Source: Anaeromyxobacter dehalogenans 2CP-C | Lineage (GTDB): Bacteria; Myxococcota; Myxococcia; Myxococcales; Anaeromyxobacteraceae | Assembly (NCBI RefSeq): GCF_000013385.1 | Contig: NC_007760.1 | Location: 2,543,001-2,607,000 of the forward strand | Reading direction: 5' to 3' | DNA length: 64,000 nucleotides | In this document: piece by piece, positions 1-8,750 of the stretch | Numbering within the stretch: the stretch's first letter is position 1 | Layout of the letters: every line of letters begins with the position of its first letter | Notes under the pieces: generated by a model | Database searches by the model: none | The model's input: only the letters and a program-made list of their open reading frames with translations | What the model was told of the DNA's origin: nothing | Made by a program: the position numbers and the translations under genes

Positions 1-1
1 C

Positions 2-703
2 CACATGGGCACGCACGGCGCCGCGCCGGCCGTGTACCCGGACCTGAAGTACGATCCGCGCAAGGACTTCGCGCCCATCGGCCTCGCCGCCGGCACGCCC
101 ATCGTGGTGGTCGCGCGCAAGGACTTCCCGGCCAAGGACTTCAAGGAGTTCGTCGCGAAGGTGAAGGCGGACTCGGAGAAGCTGAACGAGGCGCACGCCG
201 GCGTCGGCTCCGTCTCGTTCACCACCTGCTCGCTGTTCAACTCGCTGCTCGGCGCGAAGCCGACGCGCGTGGTGTACCGCGGCACCGGGCCCGCGCTGAA
301 CGACCTGGTGGCCGGCCAGGTGGACTACATGTGCGACCAGATCGTGAACCTGGTGCCGCAGATCCAGGCCGGCACCATCAAGGCGTACGCGGTGGCGCTG
401 CCCGAGCGCTCGCCGGCGCTGCCCGACGTGCCCACCACCAAGGAAGGCGGGCTGCCCGAGTTCCAGGTGACCGCCTGGAACGCCGTGTTCGCGCCCAAGG
501 GGACGCCGCCGGCGGTGGTGAAGCGGCTCTCGCAGGCGCTGCTCGCGGCGCTCGACGACGCGGCCACGCGCAAGCGGCTGCTCGACCTGGGCGGCGACCT
601 CTCCAACACCGCCGCGCGCACGCCGGAGGGGCTGCAGAAGCTGGTCGAGAGCGAGGTGGCGCGCTGGAACAAGGTGCTGAAGGCCACCGGCGCCGCGAAG
701 TGA
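2..703 (+). CDS. Tripartite tricarboxylate transporter substrate-binding protein (Bug/TctC family), 5' end outside window
   Basis: Periplasmic solute-binding protein of the Bug/TctC family, which binds small carboxylates for TctAB-type permeases. The frame is open to the window edge, so the signal peptide and first lobe are missing. About 233 residues of the usual ~320 remain. Family features visible are the 'YDPRKDFAPIG' segment, the hinge region 'VVYRGTGPALNDLVAGQVD', the 'PDVPTTKEGGLP' loop and the 'APKGTPPAVVKRL' helix near the C-terminus. A perfect 14-bp stem hairpin follows the stop codon, so the gene ends its transcript. No permease gene is in the window, so the ligand cannot be guessed. 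Orphan Bug proteins are common in bacteria. Confidence 0.9.
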   Translation, partial: HMGTHGAAPAVYPDLKYDPRKDFAPIGLAAGTPIVVVARKDFPAKDFKEFVAKVKADSEKLNEAHAGVGSVSFTTCSLFNSLLGAKPTRVVYRGTGPALNDLVAGQVDYMCDQIVNLVPQIQAGTIKAYAVALPERSPALPDVPTTKEGGLPEFQVTAWNAVFAPKGTPPAVVKRLSQALLAALDDAATRKRLLDLGGDLSNTAARTPEGLQKLVESEVARWNKVLKATGAAK

Positions 704-713
704 GCCGTGCCGG

Positions 714-750
714 CGCACCGCCCGCGCGCCCTCCCGGCGCGGGCGGTGCG
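714..750. terminator. Strong hairpin after the TctC gene
   Basis: Arms at 714-727 and 737-750 are perfectly complementary (14 bp, CGCACCGCCCGCGC and its complement) around a 9-nt loop, starting 11 nt after the stop codon. There is no T-tract, as is usual in this GC-rich sequence. Its position after a stop codon and before an independent gene supports a terminator. Confidence 0.65.
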
Positions 751-863
751 CGGCGCGCCCCGCGGCTCGCCGGCGTGGGCGCGCCTCGATCCCCGGTTGG
801 AGCGCTCGCGGCGTTCCGGCGTGCCGCCCGTATCCCGCGGCGGCATCCATCCGTCTCCACCGC

Positions 864-1847
864 ATGACCACGCCCCCAGAGCCGACCCCTCCCCTCGCCG
901 GCGCCGTCCAGGCGTCCTGGCACCGCTTCCTCGACACCTACGAGCCGCTGCGGCCGGAGCTCTACCGGTACTGCCGCAGCCTGGCGCGCAGCCCGTGGGA
1001 CGCGGACGACCTGGTGCAGGACGCGATGGCGCGGGCGTTCGTGACGCTCGGCTGCATGGACGGCCCGCCGGACAACCCGCGCGCCTGGCTGTTCCGGGTG
1101 GCGTCGAACCTGTGGATCGACCGGCTCCGGCGCACGCGCGAGGACGCGGGGGACGTGCCGGAGGGCGCGGCCGCGCCCGAGCCGAGGGCGTCGCGCGAGG
1201 CGGCCGGCACGCTCATCGGCCGGCTGTCGCCGCAGGAGCGCGCCGCGGTGGTGCTGAAGGAGGCGTTCGACCTGTCGCTGGAGGAGATCGCCGAGGCGCT
1301 CTCCACCAGCGTCGGGGCGGTGAAGGCGGCGCTCCACCGCGGCCGAGGGAAGCTGGCCGAGCCGGACGAGGCGCTCACCGCGGCCCCGAGCGCGCCGGTG
1401 CTCGACGCGTTCTGCGCGGCGTTCAACGCCGGGGACCTCGAGCGGCTGGTGGCGCTCCTGCTCGACACCGCCAGCGTGGAGGTGGTGCGCGTGCACGCCG
1501 AGTACGGCCGCGACGCCGCGCGCAAGGGCGTGTTCCAGGGGATGATGTACGGCAGCCGGCGGCTGGCCGGCGTGGACGGCCAGACCACCGGCATCGACCC
1601 GCGCTACCGCCTCGGCGCCCTCCCCGATCGCCCGCGCTGCGAGGTGCGGCTGCACCGGGGCGAGCCGGTCATCGTGCACTGGTACGCGCACGCCGACGGC
1701 GAGGCGGTCCGCGCGCTCACCCGCGTCGAGACCTCCGGCGATCGGCTCTCGCGCGTGCGCAACTACTTCTACACGCCCGACGTCATCGCCGAGGTGTGCG
1801 GCGAGCTCGGCCTCCCGTACCGCATCAACGGCTACCGCTACTGGTGA
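864..1847 (+). CDS. ECF RNA polymerase sigma factor with C-terminal SnoaL-like domain
   Basis: 327 residues. Region 2 lies near residues 25-90, with the 'DADDLVQDAMARAF' core-binding helix and 'RAWLFRVASNLWIDRLRR'. Region 4 lies near 115-165, with 'LSPQERAAVVLKEAFDLSLEEIA' split over its recognition helix and 'SVGAVKAALHRGRGKL'. After residue ~175 an NTF2/SnoaL-like domain begins ('FCAAFNAGDLERLVALL'), as in ECF groups of the SigJ/ECF41 type, where the tail tunes sigma activity instead of a separate anti-sigma factor. No anti-sigma gene is adjacent, which agrees with this. The alpha/beta hydrolase starts 13 bp downstream and is probably co-transcribed. The initiating signal is unknown. Confidence 0.88.
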   Translation: MTTPPEPTPPLAGAVQASWHRFLDTYEPLRPELYRYCRSLARSPWDADDLVQDAMARAFVTLGCMDGPPDNPRAWLFRVASNLWIDRLRRTREDAGDVPEGAAAPEPRASREAAGTLIGRLSPQERAAVVLKEAFDLSLEEIAEALSTSVGAVKAALHRGRGKLAEPDEALTAAPSAPVLDAFCAAFNAGDLERLVALLLDTASVEVVRVHAEYGRDAARKGVFQGMMYGSRRLAGVDGQTTGIDPRYRLGALPDRPRCEVRLHRGEPVIVHWYAHADGEAVRALTRVETSGDRLSRVRNYFYTPDVIAEVCGELGLPYRINGYRYW

Positions 1848-1860
1848 CGGGGACCCGCAC

Positions 1861-2715
1861 ATGACCGCCTCCCTCCTCCCTGCCCTCGCCGCCGCGCTGC
1901 TCGCGGCCGCGCCCGCCCCCGCGAGCGCCCCGGCCCGCGCCCCCGCCGACGCCGTCCAGCGCGGCTACGCGCCGGTGAACGGCCTGCGCGTGTACTACGA
2001 GATCCACGGCCCCGCGGGCGCGAAGGGGCCGCCGCTCGTGCTGCTCCACGGCGGCGGCTCGAGCATCGAGACCTCGTTCGCGAGCCTGCTGCCCGCGCTC
2101 GCGCGGCACCGCCGCGTGATCGCGTTCGACCAGCAGGGTCACGGCCGCACCGCCGACCTCCCGGACCGGCCGTTCACGTTCGAGCAGTCGGCCGACGACA
2201 CCGCGGCCCTGCTCCGGCACCTGGGCGTGGCGCGCGCCGACCTCTTCGGCTTCAGCAACGGCGGGACCATCGCCCTGCAGGTCGCCGTCCGTCACCCCGC
2301 GCTGGTGCGGCGGCTGGTGGTGGCGTCGGCCATGGTGCGCCGCGACGGCCTGGCGCCGCAGGCCTGGGAGGCGATCCGCCGCGGGCGCCTGGAGGACATG
2401 CCCGCCGAGCTGCGGCAGGCCTACCTCGCGGTCGCGCCGCACCCCGAGCAGCTCCCGTCCTTCCACGCCAAGTCGGCGCGGCGCATGCTCGAGTTCCGCG
2501 ACTGGCCGGACGCCGAGGTGCGGTCGATCACGGTCCCGGTGCTGGTCGTGGCCGGGGACCGCGATGCGGTGCTGCCGGAGCACGCGGTGGCGCTCACGCG
2601 CATGCTCCCGGACGCGCGCCTGGCGGTGCTCCCCGCCACCGATCACGACGGCGTGGTGCAGCGCCGCGTGGAGTGGCTCGCCCCGATGATCGAGGCGTTC
2701 CTGGACGAGCCGTAG
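1861..2715 (+). CDS. Secreted alpha/beta hydrolase
   Basis: 284 residues with an N-terminal hydrophobic Ala-rich export signal (about residues 1-27). The alpha/beta hydrolase fold shows the oxyanion 'LLHGGGSS' loop (~residue 60), 'FDQQGHGRT' (~90) and a nucleophile elbow 'GFSNGG' (~133, Ser). An acid in 'VAGDRDAVLPEHA' and a catalytic His in 'PATDHDGVV' complete the triad. It most resembles periplasmic hydrolases of the haloperoxidase/esterase type; the substrate is unknown. It starts 13 bp after the sigma factor, so the two are probably one unit. Confidence 0.85.
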   Translation: MTASLLPALAAALLAAAPAPASAPARAPADAVQRGYAPVNGLRVYYEIHGPAGAKGPPLVLLHGGGSSIETSFASLLPALARHRRVIAFDQQGHGRTADLPDRPFTFEQSADDTAALLRHLGVARADLFGFSNGGTIALQVAVRHPALVRRLVVASAMVRRDGLAPQAWEAIRRGRLEDMPAELRQAYLAVAPHPEQLPSFHAKSARRMLEFRDWPDAEVRSITVPVLVVAGDRDAVLPEHAVALTRMLPDARLAVLPATDHDGVVQRRVEWLAPMIEAFLDEP

Positions 2716-2753
2716 GAGGTCGCGGGCGCGGGCGCCGGCGCCGGCGCCGGGAA

Positions 2754-2774
2754 CGTGGACCGGATCGGTCCACG
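2754..2774. promoter_or_regulatory. 21-bp palindrome downstream of the hydrolase gene
   Basis: Arms CGTGGACCG and CGGTCCACG (9 bp each) flank a 3-nt centre, GAT. It lies 39 bp after the hydrolase stop and about 200 bp before the NifX-like gene. The very short loop suits a protein-binding operator better than a hairpin terminator, but either is possible. A short run of repeated gcgccg lies just before it. Confidence 0.4.
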
Positions 2775-2969
2775 CACGATCCGGCGCCGCGCGCCCGCGA
2801 CACGTTGTCGCAAAGCGCATTCCGGCGAACCCGCCAGGGGCTGGACGCGCTCATATGTCTCGGGGGTCTCCCGTCGGTCCGCGCGGCGCGCCGGGCCTTC
2901 GGGCAGCGGCCAGCGTCGGGCGGCCGACCGGTGACCGAGGTGGCGCGCCGCACGCACGACGGAGAACGC

Positions 2970-3395
2970 ATGCCCGCCACCCTCTGCATCCCCATCGAAG
3001 AGAACCGCGGCCTCCTCAGCCCGGTGTCGCCTCACTTCGGGCGCGCGCCGGCGTTCATGCTCGTGGACGCCGCCACGCTGGCGTACCGGGTCGTGCCGAA
3101 CGCGCCCGGCGAGCGCCCCTGCGATGCGTGCCGCGCGCTGGCGGACGAGGACATCGACGTGTTCCTGGTCGGCGGGATCGGCACGCAGGCGCTGGAGCGG
3201 ATCCGCGCCCGGCGCCGCATCGCGGTGCTCCGGACGCCGTCGGGCCGGGTGGCGGACGCGCTGGCGCTCCACATCGCCGGCCGGCTCCCGGTGGTGCAGG
3301 AGGAGTGTTGCCCGCCGGACGCGCCGCCGGGGCCGGGGCTCCGGGTCCTCAGCGGGCCGAGCGCCGGATGTCGAGGGACTTCATGCGCGACTTGA
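2970..3395 (+). CDS. NifX/NifB-associated (dinitrogenase iron-molybdenum cofactor biosynthesis) family protein
   Basis: 141 residues, beginning [11 protein letters not shown]. The fold is the small RNase-H-like NifX/NafY domain that binds Fe-S or Fe-Mo cluster precursors. '[15 protein letters not shown]' matches the conserved 'hFGra..F' motif, followed by '[21 protein letters not shown]' in which CxxC and the Gly-rich turn are conserved. The tail carries a CC pair. No other nif gene is in the window, so a role in general metal-cluster handling is more likely than nitrogenase assembly. The start at ATG 2970 was chosen because similarity begins there; the frame is open further upstream. The 3' end overlaps the convergent sigma-54 activator by 47 bp. 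Confidence 0.8.
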   Translation: MPATLCIPIEENRGLLSPVSPHFGRAPAFMLVDAATLAYRVVPNAPGERPCDACRALADEDIDVFLVGGIGTQALERIRARRRIAVLRTPSGRVADALALHIAGRLPVVQEECCPPDAPPGPGLRVLSGPSAGCRGTSCAT

Positions 3396-5295
3396 ACGTG
3401 GAGGGGCTGATCCCGAGCAGCGCCGCCGCCCCGCCCTCGCCCGCCACGCGCCAGCCGGCGCGCTCCAGCGCCGTCACGAGGCTGTCCCGCTCGAGCTGAC
3501 GGAGCTCCCTGTCGGTGAGGAGCGCGCCGCCTGCCGGCTCGCGCTCGGCGCGCGGCGACTGGACCGGGGCGGGCGCCGCGGCCGCCGGGAGCACCCGGTC
3601 CACGCGCAGCCGGCCGTCGCGGGAGGTGATGATGGCCCGCTCGATCACGTTGCGAAGCTCGCGGACGTTGCCCGGCCACCCGTAGGCGAGGAGCGCGGCG
3701 GCGTCCGCGGCGTCCGGCGGCGCCACCGCCCGGCCCAGCTCGCGCGAGAGCTTCGCGGTGAACGCGGCGGCGAGGAACAGCACGTCGTCGCCGCGCTCGC
3801 GCAGCGGCGGGAGGCGCAGCGGGAACACGCTCAGCCGGTAGTAGAGGTCCTCGCGGAACCGCCCCTCGCGCGCGGCGCGCTCGAGGTCGCGGTTGGTGGC
3901 GGCGATCACCCGGACGTCCACCTTGCGCGTCCGCGCGCCGCCCACCGGCTCGAACTCGCCCTCCTGCAGCACGCGCAGCAGCTTCCCCTGCAGCTCGAGC
4001 GGCAGCTCCCCGATCTCGTCGAGGAACAGCGTGCCGCCGTCGGCGAGGGCGAAGCGCCCCTCGCGCCGCTGCGTCGCGCCGGTGAACGCGCCGCGCTCGT
4101 GCCCGAAGAACTCGCTCTCGATCAGCGTCGCGGGGATGGCCGCGCAGTTCACCTTGACGAGCGGCCGGTCGCGGCGCGGGCTGCGCGCGTGGATGGCGCG
4201 CGCGAAGACCTCCTTGCCGGTGCCGGTCTCGCCGTGCAGCAGCACCGTGGCGCTGGTGCCGGCCACCTGCGCGACGCCGTCCAGCGCCGCGCGCAGCGCC
4301 GGGCTGCGCCCGACGACCTCGTCGAACCCGTGCTCGGCCGCGAGCTCCTCGCGCAGGTAGTCGGCCTGCGCGGTGAGCGCGCGGATCCGCCGCTCCGCCT
4401 CGACGCGCTCGCGGACGTTGCGCAGGATGAGCGTGTAGTGCGGCTCGCCCCGCACCTCGAAGCCCGACAGCGTGGCCTCGGCCGGGAACGCCTCCCGCCC
4501 GGCGGGCTCCACCGCCAGCCCGTCGGGGATCCACATGGACGGCTCGCCGCTGCGCCGCCCCAGCTCGCCCGCCAGCGCGCCCAGCCGCTCCGCGGCCGCC
4601 GCGCCCACCAGCCGCGCGAGCGGCTGCCCGCGCGCGTCCGCCGCCGCGCACCCGAACACCCGCTCCGCCGCGGCGTTCACCAGCGTGACGCGCAGGCCGC
4701 CGTCCAGCTCGAGGATCGCGTCGCGCGCCGCCCCGATGAGCGCGGCCAGCTCCTCCTGCCGCTCCCGCAGCTCCTGCTGCGCGCGCTCGCGGCGGATCTC
4801 GGCGAGCGCCCGGTTCGCGAAGATCTGGAACAGCGCCAGCAGCCGCTTCTCCGGCGGCATGGGGCGGTCGTCCACCACCGCCAGGTGCCCGAGCACGCGG
4901 TGCGCCTCGTCCACCAGCGCGACGCCCAGGTAGCTGACCAGCCCGGTCCGCGGGAACGCGATCCGGTCGCGCGGGTACAGCTCGAGGATGCGATCGGGCA
5001 CGTGGACCACGCGCTGGGCGCGGACCGCGTCCTCGCACGGGGTCCCCGCGACGTCGTACTCGAAGCCGTCTACCCAGTGACCCTCGAACCAGAACGCGAG
5101 CGCGCGCAGCCGGTCGCTGGCCGGGTCGTACTCGGTGAGCCACGCGCCGCAGGTGTCGAGCGCCTGCGCCAGGTTGCGGACCAGCGCCCGGTAGAAGGCC
5201 TGCCCCGTCTCCGACGCGGTGCCCTCGACGACCGCGCGAAGCGCCACCTCCTCGTCGATCCGCCGCTCGGCGGCGCCGTGGGAGAGATCTCGCAT
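3349..5295 (-). CDS. Sigma-54-dependent transcriptional activator (GAF-PAS-AAA+-Fis)
   Basis: 648 residues from ATG 5295. A GAF-like sensor spans roughly residues 20-170 and a PAS domain roughly 180-300. The sigma-54 AAA+ domain follows (about 325-560), with Walker A 'GETGTGKE', the sigma-54-contacting 'GAFTGA' loop, and Walker B '[13 protein letters not shown]'. A Fis-type helix-turn-helix forms the C-terminus, ending in the typical '[15 protein letters not shown]'. There is no receiver domain, so it senses a ligand or redox state rather than a phosphoryl signal. It diverges from the OsmC-FAD-MprF-AcvB row, and a near-consensus sigma-54 promoter lies in the shared intergenic region, so that row is its likely target. 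A 10-mer, GAGATCTCGC, next to its own start codon recurs at 5401-5410, which may mean autoregulation. Confidence 0.92.
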   Translation of the reverse strand: MRDLSHGAAERRIDEEVALRAVVEGTASETGQAFYRALVRNLAQALDTCGAWLTEYDPASDRLRALAFWFEGHWVDGFEYDVAGTPCEDAVRAQRVVHVPDRILELYPRDRIAFPRTGLVSYLGVALVDEAHRVLGHLAVVDDRPMPPEKRLLALFQIFANRALAEIRRERAQQELRERQEELAALIGAARDAILELDGGLRVTLVNAAAERVFGCAAADARGQPLARLVGAAAAERLGALAGELGRRSGEPSMWIPDGLAVEPAGREAFPAEATLSGFEVRGEPHYTLILRNVRERVEAERRIRALTAQADYLREELAAEHGFDEVVGRSPALRAALDGVAQVAGTSATVLLHGETGTGKEVFARAIHARSPRRDRPLVKVNCAAIPATLIESEFFGHERGAFTGATQRREGRFALADGGTLFLDEIGELPLELQGKLLRVLQEGEFEPVGGARTRKVDVRVIAATNRDLERAAREGRFREDLYYRLSVFPLRLPPLRERGDDVLFLAAAFTAKLSRELGRAVAPPDAADAAALLAYGWPGNVRELRNVIERAIITSRDGRLRVDRVLPAAAAPAPVQSPRAEREPAGGALLTDRELRQLERDSLVTALERAGWRVAGEGGAAALLGISPSTFKSRMKSLDIRRSAR

Positions 5296-5371
5296 GGCCC
5301 GCCCCCCGGGACGGCACCGCGGGCCCCCTGCCCGCCGCGCGCGCGAAACATAGCCGCGCGCCGCATCCGCG

Positions 5372-5391
5372 CCCGACGAAACGACGTCGGG
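5372..5391. promoter_or_regulatory. Inverted repeat, candidate upstream activator site
   Basis: Arms CCCGACG (5372-5378) and CGTCGGG (5385-5391) around AAACGA. It lies about 140 bp upstream of the inferred sigma-54 transcription start, a usual distance for enhancer binding sites of Fis-type activators. It is also near the activator's own start codon. Confidence 0.4.
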
Positions 5392-5447
5392 GCCGGGGAC
5401 GAGATCTCGCCGCGGCGAGGAATCGCCACGCCCTGCGCGGGGCCTCA

Positions 5448-5489
5448 CGGTGCGCGAACCCGGCGGATTCCCGCGTGCCGTGCGCACCG
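5448..5489. promoter_or_regulatory. Spaced inverted repeat just upstream of the sigma-54 promoter
   Basis: CGGTGCGC at 5448-5455 is mirrored by GCGCACCG at 5482-5489. The 26-nt spacing is long for a single dimer site. It could be two half-sites or a second activator or IHF-like region; this is inference only. Confidence 0.3.
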
Positions 5490-5496
5490 CCGCCGC

Positions 5497-5512
5497 TGGC
5501 ACGCCGCCTGCC
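5497..5512 (+). promoter_or_regulatory. Sigma-54 promoter (-24/-12)
   Basis: The sequence TGGCACGCCGCCTGCC carries the -24 element TGGCACG exactly, four spacer bases, then CTGC at -12. The invariant GG (5498-5499) and GC (5510-5511) are 10 bp apart as required. It points towards the OsmC-family gene, whose start codon is about 50 bp beyond the inferred transcription start near 5522. It sits in the divergent region shared with a sigma-54 activator gene, which strengthens the call. Confidence 0.75.
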
Positions 5513-5574
5513 ATCCCTCCTCGCGCCCGACGACGAGCGACCACTCCCGGTCCTCGGGGCGATGGAGAGACGCG

Positions 5575-6174
5575 ATGCAGACCACGACCACCACCCCCCC
5601 CGCCGCGAAGCCCGCCCGCAAGCCGGTGCCGCTCAACGGCGTGGACACGCCCACGCTGTTCGCCACGCTGGACGCGGTGCGCGGCCAGCCCGACCTGGCC
5701 CACTTCCGCTTCCGCGCGACCAACCACTGGCAGCAGGGCACGCACAGCCGCACGCGCATCGAGGGCTTCCGCGGCGCCGGCGCCGAGCGCATGCACGAGC
5801 GCGAGTTCACGTTCGACGCCGACCACCCCGCGGTGCTGGTCGGCCGGGACCAGGGGCCGACGCCGGTGGAGTTCCTGCTGCACGCGCTCGCCGCCTGCAT
5901 CACCGCCGGCATCGGCAACATCGCCGCGGCGCGCGGCGTGACGCTGTACGAGGTCGAGTCCACGCTGGAAGGCGACATCGACCTGAACGGCATCCTCGGG
6001 CTGTCGCGGGAGGCGCGGAACGGCTACCGCGAGATCCGCGCCACCTTCCGCGTGAAGGGCGACGCGCCGCCGGAGAAGCTGGCGGAGATCGTGGCGCAGT
6101 CGCAGGCGCGCTCGGCCGTGTTCGACGTCCTCGCCCACGGCGTCCCGGTGTCGATCATGGTGGACGCGGGGTGA
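5575..6174 (+). CDS. OsmC family protein lacking the second active-site Cys
   Basis: 199 residues starting MQTTTTT, with GGAGAG about 6 nt upstream. The OsmC/Ohr fold is recognised from '[17 protein letters not shown]' (Cys108) and the C-terminal 'HGVPVSIMV'. Family peroxidases use two cysteines. Here the only Cys is 108, and Ser/Ala occupies the place of the second. A classical thiol peroxidase reaction is therefore unlikely, and a binding or thiol-modified role is possible. The N-terminal 40 residues are an extension beyond the usual ~140-residue core. It is first in the row of five plus-strand genes behind the sigma-54 promoter. Confidence 0.85.
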   Translation: MQTTTTTPPAAKPARKPVPLNGVDTPTLFATLDAVRGQPDLAHFRFRATNHWQQGTHSRTRIEGFRGAGAERMHEREFTFDADHPAVLVGRDQGPTPVEFLLHALAACITAGIGNIAAARGVTLYEVESTLEGDIDLNGILGLSREARNGYREIRATFRVKGDAPPEKLAEIVAQSQARSAVFDVLAHGVPVSIMVDAG

Positions 6175-6236
6175 GCCGCCCGCGGCCCGCCGCCCGGTCC
6201 CCGGACCGGCGGCGGCCGCGGCGCCCGGAGGCGGCC

Positions 6237-7496
6237 ATGCGGCGCACCGACGTCGTCGTCATCGGTGGGGGACAGGCCGGGCTCGCCATGAGCCGGTGCC
6301 TCGACGTCCGGGGCATCGCGCACGTGGTGCTCGAGCGCGGCGCGGTCGGCGAGCGGTGGCGCTCCGAGCGCTGGGACTCGCTGCGGCTGCTCACGCCCCG
6401 CTGGCAGTCGAGGCTCCCGGGCATCGCCTACCGGGGCCCGGACCCGGACGGCTTCATGTCGCGCCGCGAGGTCGTCGGGCTCCTGCAGGCGTACGCGCGG
6501 TCGTTCTCGGCGCCGGTCGAGGCGGGCGTGGAGGTGACGGCGCTCGAGCCCGACGGCGACGGCTTCCGGGTGGAGGCGCCGGGCCGGCGCTGGCGGGCGC
6601 GCGCGGTGGTGATCGCCACCGGCCACTGCGATCGCCCGGCGGTGCCCGCGCTCGCGGCGGCGCTCCCGCCGTCGGTGACGCAGGTCGTGCCGTCCGCGTA
6701 CCGGAGCCCGGACCGCCTGCCGCCCGGGGGCGTGCTGGTGGTCGGCGCGTCGGCCACCGGCGTCCAGCTCGCCGACGAGATCCACCGGACCGGGCGGCCG
6801 GTGACGCTCGCGGTCGGGCGGCACGTCCGCCTGCCCCGCCGGTACCGCGGGCGCGACGTGATGTGGTGGCTCGACCGGACCGGCTTCCTCGCCGAGGGCG
6901 CCGACGCGGTGCCCGACCTGGAGGCCGCGCGCCGGCAGCCGTCGCTCCAGCTCGTCGGGCGGCCCGATCACCGGTCGCTGGACCTGGGCGTCCTCGCGGC
7001 CGCCGGCGTCCGGCTGGCGGGACGCCTCGCCGGCGTCGAGGGCGGGCGCGTCCTGCTCGCGGACGACCTCGCCGCGTCGGTGGAGGCCGCCAAGCGGCGC
7101 ATGGAGCGGCTGCTCCGGCGCATCGACGCGCACGCGGCCCGGACCGGCGAGCCCGCGCCGGCGCCCCGGCCCATCCCCGCGCCGGTCGCACCGCCCGCCC
7201 CGCGCACGCTCGACCTGCGCGCCGAGGGCATCCGCACCGTGCTGTGGGCCACCGGCTACCGCCGCAGCTACCCCTGGCTCCGGCTCCCCGTCCTCGACGC
7301 CCGGGGCGAGCTCCTCCACGACGGCGGCGTCACGCCCGTGCCCGGGCTGTACGTGCTGGGCCTGCAGTTCCTCCGCCGGCGCAACTCCAGCTTCCTCGAC
7401 GGCGTGGGCGCCGACGCGGAGCACCTCGCAGCGCACCTCGCGCGGCACCTCGCGCACGGCGTCGCCGGCCGCGCCGCGGGCGCGACCGCCGCCTGA
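6237..7496 (+). CDS. FAD/NAD(P)-dependent oxidoreductase of the flavin monooxygenase type
   Basis: 419 residues. FAD-binding '[13 protein letters not shown]' lies at residue ~6, with '[16 protein letters not shown]' typical of the flavin-containing monooxygenase/CzcO-like family. A second Rossmann motif, '[16 protein letters not shown]', lies near 168 for NAD(P)H, and '[11 protein letters not shown]' near 340 closes the FAD site. A Pro/Ala-rich linker sits near 305-320. It starts 62 bp after the OsmC-like gene. The substrate is not evident. Confidence 0.85.
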   Translation: MRRTDVVVIGGGQAGLAMSRCLDVRGIAHVVLERGAVGERWRSERWDSLRLLTPRWQSRLPGIAYRGPDPDGFMSRREVVGLLQAYARSFSAPVEAGVEVTALEPDGDGFRVEAPGRRWRARAVVIATGHCDRPAVPALAAALPPSVTQVVPSAYRSPDRLPPGGVLVVGASATGVQLADEIHRTGRPVTLAVGRHVRLPRRYRGRDVMWWLDRTGFLAEGADAVPDLEAARRQPSLQLVGRPDHRSLDLGVLAAAGVRLAGRLAGVEGGRVLLADDLAASVEAAKRRMERLLRRIDAHAARTGEPAPAPRPIPAPVAPPAPRTLDLRAEGIRTVLWATGYRRSYPWLRLPVLDARGELLHDGGVTPVPGLYVLGLQFLRRRNSSFLDGVGADAEHLAAHLARHLAHGVAGRAAGATAA

Positions 7497-7513
7497 CCCA
7501 CCGGAGCCCCGCC

Positions 7514-8713
7514 ATGACGAACGCGTTCCCGATCGACCTCCGCCCCGACTACGACGCCATCGTGGTGGGCGCCCGCTGCGCCGGCGCCTCGACCGCGATG
7601 CTCCTCGCGCGCGCCGGCCTGCGCGTGCTCGCGGTGGACCGCGAGCCGGAGGGCTCGGACGCGCTCTCCACGCACGCGCTCATGCGGGGCGGCGCGCTCC
7701 AGCTCGCGCGCTGGGGCCTGCTGCACCGGCTGGCGGCGGCCGGGACCCCGGCCATCCGGACCGCCACGTTCCACTACGCCGGCGAGGCGCTTCCGCTCGC
7801 GGTGAAGCCGCGCGACGGCGTGGACGCGCTCTACGCGCCGCGCCGGACGGTGCTGGACCCGCTGCTGGTGGAGGCCGCCCGCGCCGCGGGCGCTCAGGTG
7901 GTCCACGGCGTGACGCTCCTCGACCTCGTGCGCGACGCCACGGGCCGCGTGTGCGGCGCGGTCCTGGCCGGCGCCGGGCCCGGCGCCGCCGCGACGGTCC
8001 GGGCGCGCCTGGTGATCGGCGCCGACGGGCTGCGCTCGCGGGTGGCGCGGCTCGCCGGCGCGCCCGTCGCGCGGCTCGGCGCCGCCGAGACGGGCGTGGT
8101 CTACGGCCACTGGTGCGGGCTCCCGGCGGACGGCTACCACTGGTACTACGCGCCGGGGGTGAGCGCGGGCGCGATCCCGACCAACGCCGGCCGCACCTGC
8201 CTGTTCGTGGCCGTCCCGCCGCGGCGCCTCCTCGCCGCGCTGCCGGGTGGGCTGCCGGACCTCTACCGCGCGGTCGTGGCGGAGGCCGCGCCCGAGCTCG
8301 CTCCGGCGCTCCCGGACGCGCACCTCGACGCGCGGCTCCGGGCGTTCCCCGGCGCCCGCGGCGTGCTCCGCCGCGCCCACGGCCCGGGCTGGGCGCTGGT
8401 GGGCGACGCGGGCTTCTTCCGGGATCCGCTCACCGCCCACGGGATCACCGACGCGCTCCGCGACGCCGAGCTGCTGGCGCGGGCCGTCGTCGCGGGCGGC
8501 GAGGCCGCGCTCGACGGGTACGAGGCGGCCCGCGACGGGGTGGCGCACGGGATCCTCGAGGTCACCGATCGCATCGCCTCGTTCGAGTGGGATCTCGACG
8601 AGGTCCGGCGCCAGCACCAGCTGCTCGCCCGGCACATGGCGGCGGAGGTGGACCTGCTGCTCGGGCTGGGCGCCGCGGCCGCGCCGCCGCCCGGCCTCGC
8701 CCGCGCTGGGTGA
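7514..8713 (+). CDS. FAD-dependent oxidoreductase, geranylgeranyl-reductase/aromatic monooxygenase-like
   Basis: 399 residues. N-terminal 'DAIVVGARCAGASTAMLLARAG' contains the GxGxxG-type dinucleotide fold with the Ala/Cys variant seen in geranylgeranyl-reductase-like proteins. 'LVIGADGLRSRVARLAG' gives the DG motif, and 'GDAGFFRDPLTAHGITDAL' the GD motif that binds FAD ribityl. Catalysis could be lipid-chain reduction or hydroxylation. The position 17 bp after one flavoprotein and just before mprF suggests membrane-lipid or quinone chemistry, but this is inference. Confidence 0.82.
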   Translation: MTNAFPIDLRPDYDAIVVGARCAGASTAMLLARAGLRVLAVDREPEGSDALSTHALMRGGALQLARWGLLHRLAAAGTPAIRTATFHYAGEALPLAVKPRDGVDALYAPRRTVLDPLLVEAARAAGAQVVHGVTLLDLVRDATGRVCGAVLAGAGPGAAATVRARLVIGADGLRSRVARLAGAPVARLGAAETGVVYGHWCGLPADGYHWYYAPGVSAGAIPTNAGRTCLFVAVPPRRLLAALPGGLPDLYRAVVAEAAPELAPALPDAHLDARLRAFPGARGVLRRAHGPGWALVGDAGFFRDPLTAHGITDALRDAELLARAVVAGGEAALDGYEAARDGVAHGILEVTDRIASFEWDLDEVRRQHQLLARHMAAEVDLLLGLGAAAAPPPGLARAG

Positions 8714-8750
8714 CGCTCCGTGAAGACCATCGCGCCGGCGGCGGGGCGGC

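Noticed and set aside
2716-2969. A NifA-type enhancer or sigma-54 promoter before the NifX-like gene
   Set aside because: No TGT-N10-ACA pair or -24/-12 elements with correct spacing were found; only a palindrome remains.
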